Part shown: positions 9,454 through 18,825 of the stretch, one piece after another | Layout of the letters: the number at the start of each line of letters is the position of its first letter | How positions within the stretch are numbered: position 1 is the first letter of the stretch | Origin: Sphingobium sp. CR2-8 | Lineage (GTDB): Bacteria > Pseudomonadota > Alphaproteobacteria > Sphingomonadales > Sphingomonadaceae | Reading direction: 5' to 3' | Assembly (NCBI RefSeq): GCF_035818615.1 | Contig: NZ_JAYKZY010000001.1 | Span: 854,702 to 918,701 of the forward strand | Length of the DNA stretch: 64,000 nt | Program-made: the position numbers and the translations under genes | Notes under the pieces: model-generated | What the model was told of the DNA's origin: nothing | The model's database searches: none | Seen by the model: only the letters and a program-made list of their open reading frames with translations

Positions 9454-10359
9454 TCAGCCTCTCGCGGGTCTCGACGCCATAAGGCCGGCGTCTTGCTGCA
9501 GCCGCATGTCACGGGAAGTTCGCGCCCGATATTCTCGGGGCGTCAGGCCGGTGACTTTGCGGAAAGCGACCGAAAAGGCGCTCGGGGTGTAATAGCCTAA
9601 TTTGTAAGAGATGGTCTTCAGCGACAGGTTGCTCTCGGCCAGAAACGACTGGGCGCGCGCGATGCGGACTTCCTGAATAAAATCGAACAAAGTTCGATTC
9701 ATCACCTTTTTGTAAATCTGCCGGACATAACCAGCACCAAGATTTAACTCTTGCGCTATATTAGTCAATGTTGGGCAGCCATCACCAAAATCGTAGACGA
9801 AATTCTCAATGGCCTTGATGCGCTCCCTGACGATGAGTTCGCGCGGTTCTTCGTTCGCTCCCTTCCCGTTCGCTGACGCGCGAAACAGTTCAATGAAGAT
9901 GAGACGGCAGCAAGCGTCGATAACGGTACTGCTGAATTCATTCGGGCAGACGATCTCTGCAGATATCTTATGCATTGCGCGATGAATATAATCGTTGTGG
10001 AAATTGAAATTGAGCAATTCCCCATCGAAGAATGCGCGGTTTTTCTCACCTATGACGCGCTCGATCCAGAGCGGATCAATCTTCAATGACAGAGATCGAA
10101 CGTTCTGAGCCGCATCAGAGATCGCGTATGTTTCAGTGTTCGGAGGAATGCACATCAATCTGCCGGTCGATTTCAAAGCGCCACCGAGGCGACCAGCCGT
10201 GATCCGCGATGTACCAGATGAAAGGCGCAGACGTAACTCGATGTCTTCTTCGCGCTTTGACGCATGACCGCCGGGCATGTAGCAACTATCGACTAGCCGT
10301 GCGCTGATGCCGGGCAGCGCCTGGTGTGTCAGCATTGTTTCAGTCCATCCAGTGACCAC
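9454..10359 (-). CDS. AraC-family transcriptional regulator (pair A)
   Basis: A regulator of about 301 residues with a C-terminal double helix-turn-helix (last 100 residues: PTLTNIAQELNLGAGYVRQ, then LKTISYKLGYYTPSAFSVAF and GLTPREYR). The start is taken as GTG at 10359 (VVTGWTETM): AAGGAGAGG lies 7 bases upstream, and the paralogue at 27768-28637 begins at the same place with MVSGWTQE. The open frame continues to 10731 but that extension is not conserved. It sits after the SDR series, divergent from CapA and convergent with the epimerase gene. A candidate operator half of the 2280/18925 box lies at 10398. Confidence 0.9.
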   Translation of the reverse strand: MVTGWTETMLTHQALPGISARLVDSCYMPGGHASKREEDIELRLRLSSGTSRITAGRLGGALKSTGRLMCIPPNTETYAISDAAQNVRSLSLKIDPLWIERVIGEKNRAFFDGELLNFNFHNDYIHRAMHKISAEIVCPNEFSSTVIDACCRLIFIELFRASANGKGANEEPRELIVRERIKAIENFVYDFGDGCPTLTNIAQELNLGAGYVRQIYKKVMNRTLFDFIQEVRIARAQSFLAESNLSLKTISYKLGYYTPSAFSVAFRKVTGLTPREYRARTSRDMRLQQDAGLMASRPARG

Positions 10360-10718
10360 GCTGCCTCTCCTTGGTTTGCCATTTTTTCCCTTTTTAATTG
10401 CGCAATCATTTTGGAGAATCAACGACGTATAATGAAGGTGTTCATTTGGTGAACGGTTATCCCATTCGGCCTTGTCCTGCCTGTTCCACAACGAGAGCAA
10501 GTGATTCACGATTGGTTGGCAAATGGATAAAGGGCGCTTTCCATCCTGGGATGTCGGCGCGCCCCAAAATTCGTCCGCATGGCAAAAACTTTTCCGATGT
10601 GCATCATACTTGCCACGACTGATGATCGCCCTTCTCAAACCCCGAGTGCTCCTGTCATCTATGGCATTGCCTAGCTTAACCGGTGGGTCGTCCACGCTAG
10701 GGGCCGCAGGAGTTGTAG
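10360..10718. promoter_or_regulatory. Divergent promoter region between AraC and CapA genes
   Basis: A 359-base non-coding stretch. At 10397-10406 it contains the palindrome ATTGCGCAAT followed by CA, the core of the box seen at 2280 and 18925, placed 38 bases upstream of the AraC start. No clear sigma-70 pair stands out. Open frames crossing it are not conserved and overlap the better-supported GTG start. Confidence 0.45.
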
Positions 10719-12065
10719 ATGAAAGTGGCAATTGCCGGAGACGCTATACTGACGCGCCCCGTCTCGCAAATCTCGCACCCGCGCGCGACGGCGATCTTCG
10801 ATCTTCTGCGGTCGGCGGATGTGGCCTTTTTGAACTGTGAGACGACGTTACACGACTATAGAGGGAAGGGGATTTTCCCAATTTTCGAAACCGGGATGGT
10901 TGCCATGCGGTCGCCGGTCGCTGTCTCGAACGAATTGGGGCGGTTAAACGCGCGATTGGTGGCGACGGCGAATAATCACGCGCTTGACTATAGCTATGGC
11001 GGTCTTGAATCGACTCATGACGCATTGGAAGCGGCGGGAATAACGCACGCCGGAACCGGGCCCAGTCTCGCCGAAGCGCGTGCTGCGGCCTATCTGGAAT
11101 GTCCGACGGCGCGCGTTGCTCTCGTTTCCATGTCAACGTCGGCAACTCGCGAAAGTCGCGCCAGCGACCCGTTTGACGGTGTGCAGGCCAGGCCAGGCCT
11201 CAATCCACTGGGTTGGCACTATGCCGTAGGGCGAGAGAGCATCGATACTGTAATCGAAATGGCGAAGAGGCACGGTTTGTGGGTTGCCCGGATAGCGGAA
11301 GACTTGTGGGAAACCTGTCTTCCCGGTCTGCATAATAGTTTCACCCGATACCATGTCACGAACGAACCTGGCATCCGGATGGTACTTGATGCGCGTGACG
11401 TAGCCGGAAACCTGAGGTCCATGCGAAATGCACGCGCGAATTCCGACATATTGATTGCACATATCCACAACCACGAATGGGATATCGCTTCAGGCTCGCT
11501 CAGGACACCGCCGCCTTTCTTGGAAGAGTTCGCCAGGCAAGCTATCGATGCAGGCGCAGATGTGGTCGTCGCGCAGGGTAGCCACGCGCCGATCAGGGGC
11601 ATCGAAATCTACCAGGGCAAGCCAATCTTTTATGATCCGGGCGACTTCTTCCTTATGACAGGCGATATCACCCGATATCCCCGTGAATTTTATGAGCGCC
11701 ACTCGGAAGGCGTGAGCGTGCCCTTCGACGAAGCGCTACCCATAGATGGCAACGCTGCGCTTCATGCCTACTCCACCCCCGTCACGCCCAAGGGGGGGTA
11801 TTTCGGCGATTGGGAGCCATGTGGCGCCGTGGTCGTCCTCGAATATGACGCCGGTCAATTGCGTGGCGTGGAACTGCACCCCTTTACGCGAGACTTCTGT
11901 CTGGTGGACAAGCCTGCGTTCCGATCTGCCCTTGCTGGCTTACCGTTGAAACCTGACGTCGATCATGCAGATCATATCCTGGCCAAGTTCGCCGAACTGA
12001 GCAGACCTTATGGCACCGCTATAGAAATCGAAGATGGCGTGGGACGGATCGTCCTCGGCAACTGA
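10719..12065 (+). CDS. CapA-family metallophosphatase-like protein
   Basis: A 448-residue member of the PGA_cap / CapA family (calcineurin-like metallophosphoesterase fold). Metal-ligand motifs appear in order: AIAGDAIL at the extreme N-terminus, FLNCETTL, TANNHALDY, HIHNHEWD and QGSHAPIRGIEIY. CapA proteins were named from poly-gamma-glutamate capsule loci, but many homologues lie in unrelated contexts. Here there is no signal peptide, membrane anchor or capB/capC neighbour, and the domain begins at residue 1, so it is probably cytosolic. Its position between an AraC gene and a TauD operon suggests a hydrolytic step in catabolism; the substrate is unknown. Confidence 0.85.
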   Translation: MKVAIAGDAILTRPVSQISHPRATAIFDLLRSADVAFLNCETTLHDYRGKGIFPIFETGMVAMRSPVAVSNELGRLNARLVATANNHALDYSYGGLESTHDALEAAGITHAGTGPSLAEARAAAYLECPTARVALVSMSTSATRESRASDPFDGVQARPGLNPLGWHYAVGRESIDTVIEMAKRHGLWVARIAEDLWETCLPGLHNSFTRYHVTNEPGIRMVLDARDVAGNLRSMRNARANSDILIAHIHNHEWDIASGSLRTPPPFLEEFARQAIDAGADVVVAQGSHAPIRGIEIYQGKPIFYDPGDFFLMTGDITRYPREFYERHSEGVSVPFDEALPIDGNAALHAYSTPVTPKGGYFGDWEPCGAVVVLEYDAGQLRGVELHPFTRDFCLVDKPAFRSALAGLPLKPDVDHADHILAKFAELSRPYGTAIEIEDGVGRIVLGN

Positions 12066-12224
12066 ACGCCGTGGACGCCGTTAGCCGCGTATCACAATCG
12101 CCAAGGGAAACGTGACACATCGCTTTTCGTGGGCCTGCGCCGCCACCGTTTACGCATGGATTGATTTTCGAACGTCAATAAGCCGCACTCAACGTGCGAT
12201 CAAAAATATTAGCAGGAGAAAATC

Positions 12225-13130
12225 GTGTCGTTAAAAATAGAGCCGCTGAACCAGTCATTTGTTGCCAGAGTGCGGGAAATTGACCTGAGCAAGCCATTAT
12301 CACCGGACGAGATCGAGGCGGTAGAGCGGGCCATTTGGAAATACGGAGTGCTGTATTTCCCCAACCAGCCAATCACACTGGATCAACAGGTGGCCTTTGC
12401 GAGTGGTTTCGGACCACTGGACACAGGATTGCAAACGAAGTTGATGAACAAGACTGCGACGCGGCTCAACAATGACGCCGTGACCGACATTTCCAATGTA
12501 GATGCGTGTGGCGACGTCGCGGCCCGCACGCACAAGATGACTCTTCTGAACGTCGGCAATGCATTTTGGCATACCGATTCGTCTTATGAGCATCGGCCCT
12601 TTCGCTACTCTATCCTCGCTGCCGTAACGGCGGTCAGTTGGGGCGGGCATACTCAGTTCGCGGATTTGCGCGACGCTTACGATAGTCTCGACGAACGCAC
12701 GAAGAACCTCATCAAAGACCGAAGCGCTGTCTTCTACTCACACAATACCCGTATCCAACTGGGTATTGAAGATAGTCAGGAAGAATATCGGGCCTATCCC
12801 CCAGTACGCTGGCCGTTGGTGCGGACGCATCCGGGGTCGGGTCGAAAACTGTTGTGGATCGATAGCAAGGTGACAGAGATTTCTGGCATGTCAGTGCCCG
12901 AAGGCCGTGCGCTTGCGCATGAGCTTCTCGAACATATTGGACAGCGTGAGCGCGTTTACAGCCACAAATGGTCACCGGGCGATGTGGTGATGTGGGACAA
13001 TCGCTCTGTCCTGCATCGCGGTCGCCGCTTTGACCTGTCGGAGCGTCGGGAAATGCGGCGGGTATCGACAAAAGACGACAGCAGTTCGCTCGGGGAGGCA
13101 TCGCTCCCGGTGTATCGCCACCATGGCTGA
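12225..13130 (+). CDS. TauD/TfdA-family Fe(II)/2-oxoglutarate dioxygenase
   Basis: A 301-residue alpha-ketoglutarate-dependent dioxygenase. The iron triad is seen as HTD in FWHTDSSY and the distal His in SVLHRGRRFD, whose Arg residues would bind 2-oxoglutarate. GDVVMWDNRSVLHR is the classical C-terminal motif. The start is GTG at 12225 with AGGAG eight bases upstream. These enzymes hydroxylate next to a heteroatom, releasing sulfonates, ethers or similar groups. The stop overlaps the next gene (class II aldolase) by 8 bases, which ties hydroxylation to a following aldol-type cleavage or decarboxylation. Confidence 0.92.
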   Translation: MSLKIEPLNQSFVARVREIDLSKPLSPDEIEAVERAIWKYGVLYFPNQPITLDQQVAFASGFGPLDTGLQTKLMNKTATRLNNDAVTDISNVDACGDVAARTHKMTLLNVGNAFWHTDSSYEHRPFRYSILAAVTAVSWGGHTQFADLRDAYDSLDERTKNLIKDRSAVFYSHNTRIQLGIEDSQEEYRAYPPVRWPLVRTHPGSGRKLLWIDSKVTEISGMSVPEGRALAHELLEHIGQRERVYSHKWSPGDVVMWDNRSVLHRGRRFDLSERREMRRVSTKDDSSSLGEASLPVYRHHG

Positions 13131-13911
13131 TCAGGCCAGCGTTGCCGCTCCGGGCAAGGACTCTATGCGGGAAACCGTATCGTCGGGTGAATGGGATATC
13201 AGGGTCGAACTCGCGGCGTGCTACCGTCTGATGGCTCACTTCGGGCTCACCGATCTCATCTACAATCATATCACGGCGCGCGTTCCGGGAGATGAGGACC
13301 ACTTCCTGATAAATCCATATGGGCTGCTGTACGAAGAGGTGACTGCGTCGAGCCTTCACAAAATCGACACTTCTGGAAACATCGTGCTGCGCGGGCATGC
13401 CGATCTGAACGTCAATCCAGCCGGCTTCGTGATCCATAGCGCCGTTCACATGGGGCGCGATGACGCCGGCTGCGTAATACATACTCATAGCAGAGCCGCA
13501 ACTGCGGTATCCGCGATGAAATGCGGCATACTGCCGATTTCGCAAAGCGCGATGATGTTCTTCGAGCAAGTTAGCTATCATCCTTTCGAGGGGGCTGCGG
13601 TCAATCTCGAGGAACGACAAAGGCTCGTTTCCGACCTGGGTTCAAATGATGTGATGATCCTGCATAATCACGGTACGCTCATGGTTGGGCGATCGGTTCG
13701 CCATGCGTTTTTGATGGCCTATCAGTTCGAAAATGCATGTCGCATTCAGGTCGACACAATGTCGGCCGCCGACATTATCCTCGCGCCCCGCGAGACGTCG
13801 ATACAGGTCCGTGAGGCCGCCCGCGACCCACGCTATGCGAACGATCTCAGCCTGGAATGGAACGCGATGCTCCGCCTTTTGGACCGGGTACATCCCAATT
13901 ATGCCAATTGA
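13123..13911 (+). CDS. Class II aldolase/adducin-family protein
   Basis: A 262-residue class II aldolase. The metal-binding His cluster is seen in VIHTHSRAATA and LHNHGTLMVG, with LTDLIYNHITARVPG near the N-terminus and ADLNVNPAGFVIHSAVH between. Family members cleave or epimerise sugar phosphates, and some act as decarboxylases or on aromatic-derived hydroxy acids. The start at ATG 13123 overlaps the dioxygenase stop; an alternative ATG at 13165 has AAGGA four bases upstream and is also plausible. A SnoaL-type gene follows after 10 bases. The three genes form a tight operon. Confidence 0.88.
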   Translation: MADQASVAAPGKDSMRETVSSGEWDIRVELAACYRLMAHFGLTDLIYNHITARVPGDEDHFLINPYGLLYEEVTASSLHKIDTSGNIVLRGHADLNVNPAGFVIHSAVHMGRDDAGCVIHTHSRAATAVSAMKCGILPISQSAMMFFEQVSYHPFEGAAVNLEERQRLVSDLGSNDVMILHNHGTLMVGRSVRHAFLMAYQFENACRIQVDTMSAADIILAPRETSIQVREAARDPRYANDLSLEWNAMLRLLDRVHPNYAN

Positions 13912-13921
13912 GGAAAAAGAT

Positions 13922-14350
13922 ATGACGAATTTGGAATCCGCCGTTGAACGCTGCGTAGCCCATGAAGAAATTCGCCAGCTCATTGCGCGGTATTGCCACT
14001 ATGTCCGCACCCGCCAGGTGAGTGCGATCTTGCAGTTATATACGCCCGATGGCGTATTCGACATGCCCGCGAACATGGCTGACGGGGGAGTCCGATCTGG
14101 CCAACAAGCTATCGAAGAAACATTCCGGGACAATCTTGAGTCGATGGACCCCTGGCCCTTTACACATAATCATGTAATTGAAATGGACGGACCGGATGAT
14201 GCGCGCGGCTTCGTCTACACAGAGTTCAGGATCGGCTCCGACAAACTCAGATTAGGCTTTATCGGCGTCTATGAAGACCGGTATCAACGTGTCGACAATA
14301 TCTGGAAGTTCCACACGCGGAAGTTGACGGCTTTAGACGTTCCCGCATGA
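13922..14350 (+). CDS. SnoaL/NTF2-fold protein
   Basis: A 142-residue protein with the SnoaL-like layout: a helical start (HEEIRQLIARYCHYVRTRQV), AILQLYTPDGVFDMP, and beta strands ending FHTRKLTALDV. Its N-terminal helices resemble those of the 6978 gene (LKAQYCRYVDTKNW), so the two are related. The ATG at 13922 is used because GAGGA precedes it and the longer frame overlaps the aldolase. As the last gene of the TauD-aldolase operon it may be an isomerase, dehydratase or cyclase; no catalytic residue can be assigned. Confidence 0.78.
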   Translation: MTNLESAVERCVAHEEIRQLIARYCHYVRTRQVSAILQLYTPDGVFDMPANMADGGVRSGQQAIEETFRDNLESMDPWPFTHNHVIEMDGPDDARGFVYTEFRIGSDKLRLGFIGVYEDRYQRVDNIWKFHTRKLTALDVPA

Positions 14351-14650
14351 ACCCTGCTCCCCATTCCCGGTATGGCGTTATGGCGAAATTGACATCGTTT
14401 GGCACAGGGCGTGAGATAGGAGCTGAATTACAGATCCGTACCGTCGACGCTATGGAGAACGGCTTCTAATCTGGAAGATTTCGTGTGAGCTTTTCCGAGA
14501 AGCCGATATCGCGTTCCGTTGGCGCTTACTTTGATCAATTGCACGATTCCCTAAAGGTTTTTGTACTCGAATAAGAATTAAGCCGACCCAATGACCTACA
14601 CAGCAAGGGGCCAATTCACCGGTCCTTGCCTCCGAGTAGTTTAGCTATGG
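14351..14650. other. Non-coding gap between convergent operon end and AraC gene
   Basis: 300 bases with no supported gene. No strong hairpin with a T-tract is evident, and the open frames crossing it are short and unconserved. Confidence 0.5.
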
Positions 14651-15514
14651 TCATGACAGCGACCTCAGCCGCTGCCGATAACCGTCCGGCGTCTCGCCCG
14701 ATGCCTTTTTAAATGTGGAGGAGAATGTGCACGGGCCGGAGAAACCAAGTTTAAAGGCTATTTCCTTTAGTGATAGGTCGCTCTCTGCGAGCAGTGCCCG
14801 GGCCTTGCCGAGGCGGACGTCGGCGACGTAGCGGTGAAGCGTAACCCCGGTCGTTCGCTTGAAGGTGCGACGCAGATGCGCCGAACTTATCCCGCACTCG
14901 TTCGACAGCTCTTCCGTCGTCGGCGTCTTGTTGCTCGCGCTATCGATGATATCGTAGATGCGACCGAGTTCACGCTCCGACAACCGTCCCTCCGATGTGC
15001 GTACCCGCATCGGGCGATCTTCGGGCCTGAAATGGCGAGCGACATCGATCGCAATCATCCGTGTGAGGGATTCCGCCATGAGTTGGCTCGCGAAGCCTGG
15101 GCTGGCGACTTCCTCGCCCAACTGCCGCATGGCCTGTTCGATGCGCACGTTCCGCAGATCATAGCATCGCGCCAAGTCGGCTGCGCTCCAGTCGGGCCGC
15201 TCAGGCCATATCTGTCGGAACCACTGGTCGGTAAAGGCACACATCACGTTGCGCGTCCGCTCTGTCACCTTCGCCGACGTCGTTTCGACTTTGGTCCGCG
15301 CAGGAAAGAACATTACCCTCCCAAAATCCTGAACCCGCCCGTCGTCCAGATGCGCGGAAAGGCTGATCGGCGCTAGTTCGGGGCGATACCGGAGCACGAA
15401 CAGATCCTGGCGATCCCAAATTCGCTCGTTTGCACTCCACCGATAATCAAGGATCTGAACATTTACTCCTGACAGGTCCATCTCTGCCAAAATATCGCAT
15501 GGGCTCGCAAACAT
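14651..15514 (-). CDS. AraC-family transcriptional regulator (pair B)
   Basis: A 287-residue AraC/XylS-type regulator with a sensor N-terminus (VNVQILDYRW, then VMFFPARTKVETTS) and a C-terminal double HTH (TEELSNECGISSAHLRRTF, LKEIAFKLGFSGPCTFSSTF). It is clearly paralogous to the protein at 43858-44709, with the same start region, the same R/HVQI-DYRW sensor and the same HTH spacing. AGGAG lies 9 bases upstream of ATG 15514. It is divergent from the P450 gene at 15895, its most likely target. Confidence 0.92.
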   Translation of the reverse strand: MFASPCDILAEMDLSGVNVQILDYRWSANERIWDRQDLFVLRYRPELAPISLSAHLDDGRVQDFGRVMFFPARTKVETTSAKVTERTRNVMCAFTDQWFRQIWPERPDWSAADLARCYDLRNVRIEQAMRQLGEEVASPGFASQLMAESLTRMIAIDVARHFRPEDRPMRVRTSEGRLSERELGRIYDIIDSASNKTPTTEELSNECGISSAHLRRTFKRTTGVTLHRYVADVRLGKARALLAESDLSLKEIAFKLGFSGPCTFSSTFKKASGETPDGYRQRLRSLS

Positions 15515-15894
15515 GGAAGCGCTCTCCTACTAACCGCGGTCCGGCCATACCTTCTGCCGGCTTCATGATCCGAGCACAGTAGCGGAACGAAATAGTCACC
15601 GGACACCGGCTCCCAGCACGCTTTTGCTCCGACCCATTCGTCGCAGAATGCCTTATTTATCTGCTACGAATATAGGGTAGGTCGACCGCGATAACAACAT
15701 GGGTCGTGTCCGCCTACGCGCCGTGTGAGGCGGGGCCGGACGGCGGCTCGGGCAAAAGGAAATTCCTCCCAAAGCGGGTACTTGCACGGTCCGGCTTTAT
15801 AATGTGCGGAATGGCAAATCCGCTAGCTTTGAGTCCAAACACCGCGAGCGCGTAAGGATCGATCTAGGCCAATTCAAAACCCTGGAGAAAATTC
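15515..15894. promoter_or_regulatory. Divergent promoter region between AraC and P450 genes
   Basis: A 380-base gap. A perfect TATAAT at 15798-15803, about 92 bases before the P450 start, is the best -10 candidate, but no matching -35 at 17-base spacing is seen. That fits an activator-dependent promoter under the divergent AraC protein. This is inference from position. Confidence 0.4.
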
Positions 15895-17178
15895 ATGGAT
15901 GCGAGCGCAAACGCCGCCAACGTATCGGCGACCTGCCCGGTCGAACTTGACGGGGCCCCCATCACCTTTACGAATCCCGATACGCGCCGATGCCCGTTCC
16001 CCGCTTATCATAAGCTTCGGGAAGAGCAGCCGGTCTACAAGGATCCCGTGAGCGGCAATTACGTCCTCACAAAGTATCGCGACGTCCGTAAGGCGGCAAT
16101 GGATGTCAAGGTTCTTTCATGCAAGACCGGGGTGATCCAGACGCGAGAGACGCCTATCAGCGCCCAGGTTAATAAGATGTTCGAAGAACAAGGTTACCTG
16201 CCGGTTGACACGCTTGTGACCAACGACCCCCCCGATCATCGCACCTATCGGTCGGTCGTCGATAAAGCCTTTTCCCGCGATAAGGTGATCGGCCTTGAGC
16301 CGCAAATCGAAGCAGCGGTAAAGGAGATGATCGACGGCTTCATCGACAAGAAGGAGATAGACTTCTTCGACGAATTCGCGATGCGGCTGCCGCTTACAGT
16401 GTTCACCGAAATATTGGGCGTTACTGATCGCGACATTGATAAATTCAAGCGGTGGAACGACATGTCGCTGGAGACGTCGAATCCGGCGCTGGCTCCAGAG
16501 CGCGAACTTGAACTGGTGCCTGCCGTTATCGAGCTTCAGCAGTATCTGGCAAAGAATGTCGAGCGCGTTCGCGCTGCGCCTGACGATAGCTTGCTCAGTA
16601 CGATCGTGCACACCGAGGTAGACGGTCGGACGCTCAATATGCAGGAACTCGTCAGCATGCTGTGGCTGTTGTTCCTTGCCGGCGGCGAGACCACCGCGAA
16701 TGCGATAGCCGGCGGCATGGCAATCCTGATTGATCGGCCAGAGCTGGTCGACGAAATCCGGGGCGACGCCAAAAAGCTGGATGTGTTCATCGAGGAAGTG
16801 CTGCGGATCAAGACGCCCGCAACGACGATGTTCCGCCGGGCTACCGCCGATACCGAGATCGGCGGTGTGGCGATTCCGGCCGGGTCGATCATAGAGACAC
16901 GCTTCGGCGCTGCGAACCTCGATCCGGAAGTGTTCCCAGACCCCGAAACCCTCGACCTCGATCGTCCGAACGCGAAGTATCACCTGACTTTCGGAAGTGG
17001 TATCCATAATTGTATCGGCAACCAGCTTGCGCGCGGCGAGATGCGCGCGTCCTTCCGCCAGCTGGTGGACCGGATGCACAATTTCCGAGTGACGCGTGGA
17101 CAGGAGAGCTACAGCTATACCTCGACTTATGTTGCCTATGGTTTGACACAATTATGGATGACTTTTGATCCGCGCTAA
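15895..17178 (+). CDS. Cytochrome P450 (CYP-A)
   Basis: A 427-residue soluble bacterial P450. The oxygen-activation I-helix motif AGGETT lies at residues 262-267, the ExxR pair in EEVLR near 301-304, and the haem loop FGSGIHNCIG carries Cys373 as the thiolate ligand. It probably hydroxylates an alicyclic or terpenoid-like substrate, using electrons from a ferredoxin; two 2Fe-2S ferredoxins are encoded elsewhere in the window but none is adjacent. It differs clearly from the other two P450s, which share NPHL-F and a CLGR haem loop with each other. No ferredoxin reductase gene is visible. Confidence 0.95.
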   Translation: MDASANAANVSATCPVELDGAPITFTNPDTRRCPFPAYHKLREEQPVYKDPVSGNYVLTKYRDVRKAAMDVKVLSCKTGVIQTRETPISAQVNKMFEEQGYLPVDTLVTNDPPDHRTYRSVVDKAFSRDKVIGLEPQIEAAVKEMIDGFIDKKEIDFFDEFAMRLPLTVFTEILGVTDRDIDKFKRWNDMSLETSNPALAPERELELVPAVIELQQYLAKNVERVRAAPDDSLLSTIVHTEVDGRTLNMQELVSMLWLLFLAGGETTANAIAGGMAILIDRPELVDEIRGDAKKLDVFIEEVLRIKTPATTMFRRATADTEIGGVAIPAGSIIETRFGAANLDPEVFPDPETLDLDRPNAKYHLTFGSGIHNCIGNQLARGEMRASFRQLVDRMHNFRVTRGQESYSYTSTYVAYGLTQLWMTFDPR

Positions 17179-17193
17179 TCGCACATGGTCGCA

Positions 17194-17222
17194 GGCCTTC
17201 GCCAATTTAATGGGCGAAGGCC
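17194..17222 (+). terminator. Hairpin downstream of P450 CYP-A
   Basis: GGCCTTCGCC and GGCGAAGGCC form a perfect 10-bp stem with a 9-base AT-rich loop, starting 16 bases after the P450 stop. No T-tract follows, so it may act as a processing or Rho-assisted element. Confidence 0.6.
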
Positions 17223-17805
17223 GCAGCCAAGCGCCGCACAGACGTTCCCAACATCATGGACCGGCACATGAACGGTGAGAACTCGGCGAACCTCTGGTCA
17301 CGCGCTCCGGCCGGATGTTCGTCGCTGCAACGCGGGAGCGGATATCCGATATTTCGAGCGAAGTAGCCGGCAATTCATGTTCACGCCTGTCACGGGCATC
17401 CGAATATGAAAAACGGGATCGGACCATCTCACTGTCGCGGCAATGATCAGCCCAGATATGGGATCATTCGTCGAGCGTTCATTCTGCGCGCAAAAACGCA
17501 TCGCGCCTGGTCCGTTTCGGATAACTGCCTTCGCTCCAAGCGCGCCCCCCCTGGATTGTGGAGTGAACTGAGGATTCGTCCTGTGATCAGCACCGGGTCC
17601 GCCCCCCTCCCCGCGACGGACTCCTCTGCCGCGCCAGCAGCGCGGATCGTGCGACGCAATCGAACGCCGTGTTGCAAGAATCCGTGGCGGTTGCGGTGAC
17701 CGGCTTCATGCGATGTAGCACCGCAGTTCATCTCAATCAGACGCACGCTGCACATGATAGAAACACCACATACTTCCTGTGCGCTCACACTTATGCAGCA
17801 GGGCC
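17223..17805. other. Unassigned region between P450 and MDR genes
   Basis: About 580 bases. Open frames occur on both strands (for example 17447-17854 minus) but are Arg/Ser-rich, lack a ribosome site and show no recognisable domain. It may hold a decayed gene; none can be supported. Confidence 0.4.
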
Positions 17806-18825
17806 CTAGATCGTGATCACGACCTTGCCGAAGCCGCCGCCACGGGCCAGCCAACGATACGCGTCCGAAGCGTTTTCAAAGTCAAAACACCTGTCGACCC
17901 GCGGCGCGATACCGGTAGCGGCCACACCACGCATCATAGCTTTGAAATCAGCAACAGACCCGACCATGCCGCCCACAATCCGCAGATTATATTGCTGCAC
18001 CCGGTTGATCGGGAAGGAAACCGTCGCGCCGGTGCGCCACCCGGCAGAGGCTATGATCCCTTCGACGGCAGCAACTTGTATAGATTTCGCAAATGTCTCG
18101 GCACCGGTAGTCTCAACGATCAGTTGAACCCCTTTGCCATCGGTCAGGTCCAGAACCACCCCGTCCCAATTTGGTGTTGCAACATAATTGATCCCGCAGT
18201 CCGCCCCCATGTCGCGTGCCAGAGCCAGTTTTTCGTCGGAGGACGACGTGATGATGACGCGCGCTCCTTGAGCCTTGGCGAATTGAAGGGCGAAAAGGCT
18301 GATGTTCCCGGTGCCCAGGATCAGCACGGTTGACCCGGGCATGACATTGGCCTCTCGTACGACGTTCCAGGCCGTCGTTCCAGCAGTTGAGAAAGTCGCG
18401 CCGACCGCAAAACTCATCGTATCGGGCAGCCGTGCCAGTGCGGCGGAGGGGACCACCGCATATTCCGAGAGAGCTCCAGGCATGTTGAAACCCCGGGCGC
18501 GTGGCGTGCCGAACTGTGGCGTCGGTCCCGATAGCCAATCGGGCAACATATGGATGGCGACGCGCGTGCCGACGGGCGGACCATCTGTGCCTTCACCCAG
18601 CTCCACAACTACTCCAGCTGAGTCCATCAAGGGAATTTGTGGCAGAACTGACGGCGGATATTGGCCACTAACGGCAAGTAGATCGACATAATTCAGGCTC
18701 GCCGCATGTTGTCGCACGAGCGCTTCTCCCCGAGCCGGACGCGGTATCTCGAGATCGACGATGCGGAGGTAGTTTAAGCCGGAAGCTAAATCGGACCCGG
18801 TGTTGATTAAATGATAGGCTCGCAA
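17806..18825 (-). CDS. Zinc-independent MDR-family NAD(P)-dependent oxidoreductase
   Basis: A 339-residue medium-chain dehydrogenase/reductase. The N-terminal GroES-like domain (ALVRQHAASLNYVDLL, MDSAGVVVELG) is followed by a Rossmann domain with VLILGTGNISLFALQFAKA and YNLRIVGGMVGS. The Cys residues of zinc alcohol dehydrogenases are absent, placing it near quinone or enoyl reductases. It probably reduces an enone or oxidises an alcohol. It is monocistronic on the minus strand. A 17-base box shared with the acetaldehyde dehydrogenase promoter lies 100 bases upstream of its start. Confidence 0.88.
   Translation of the reverse strand: MRAYHLINTGSDLASGLNYLRIVDLEIPRPARGEALVRQHAASLNYVDLLAVSGQYPPSVLPQIPLMDSAGVVVELGEGTDGPPVGTRVAIHMLPDWLSGPTPQFGTPRARGFNMPGALSEYAVVPSAALARLPDTMSFAVGATFSTAGTTAWNVVREANVMPGSTVLILGTGNISLFALQFAKAQGARVIITSSSDEKLALARDMGADCGINYVATPNWDGVVLDLTDGKGVQLIVETTGAETFAKSIQVAAVEGIIASAGWRTGATVSFPINRVQQYNLRIVGGMVGSVADFKAMMRGVAATGIAPRVDRCFDFENASDAYRWLARGGGFGKVVITI

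Noticed and set aside
10360..10731. N-terminal extension of the AraC protein at 9454
   Set aside because: The paralogue begins at the GTG position, a good ribosome site precedes that GTG, and the extension is not protein-like.
12712..13620. 302-codon minus-strand frame
   Set aside because: It spans the junction of the dioxygenase and aldolase genes on the other strand and shows no recognisable fold.
16117..17151. 344-codon minus-strand frame
   Set aside because: It is the antisense of the P450 gene, whose haem, ExxR and I-helix motifs are all present on the plus strand.
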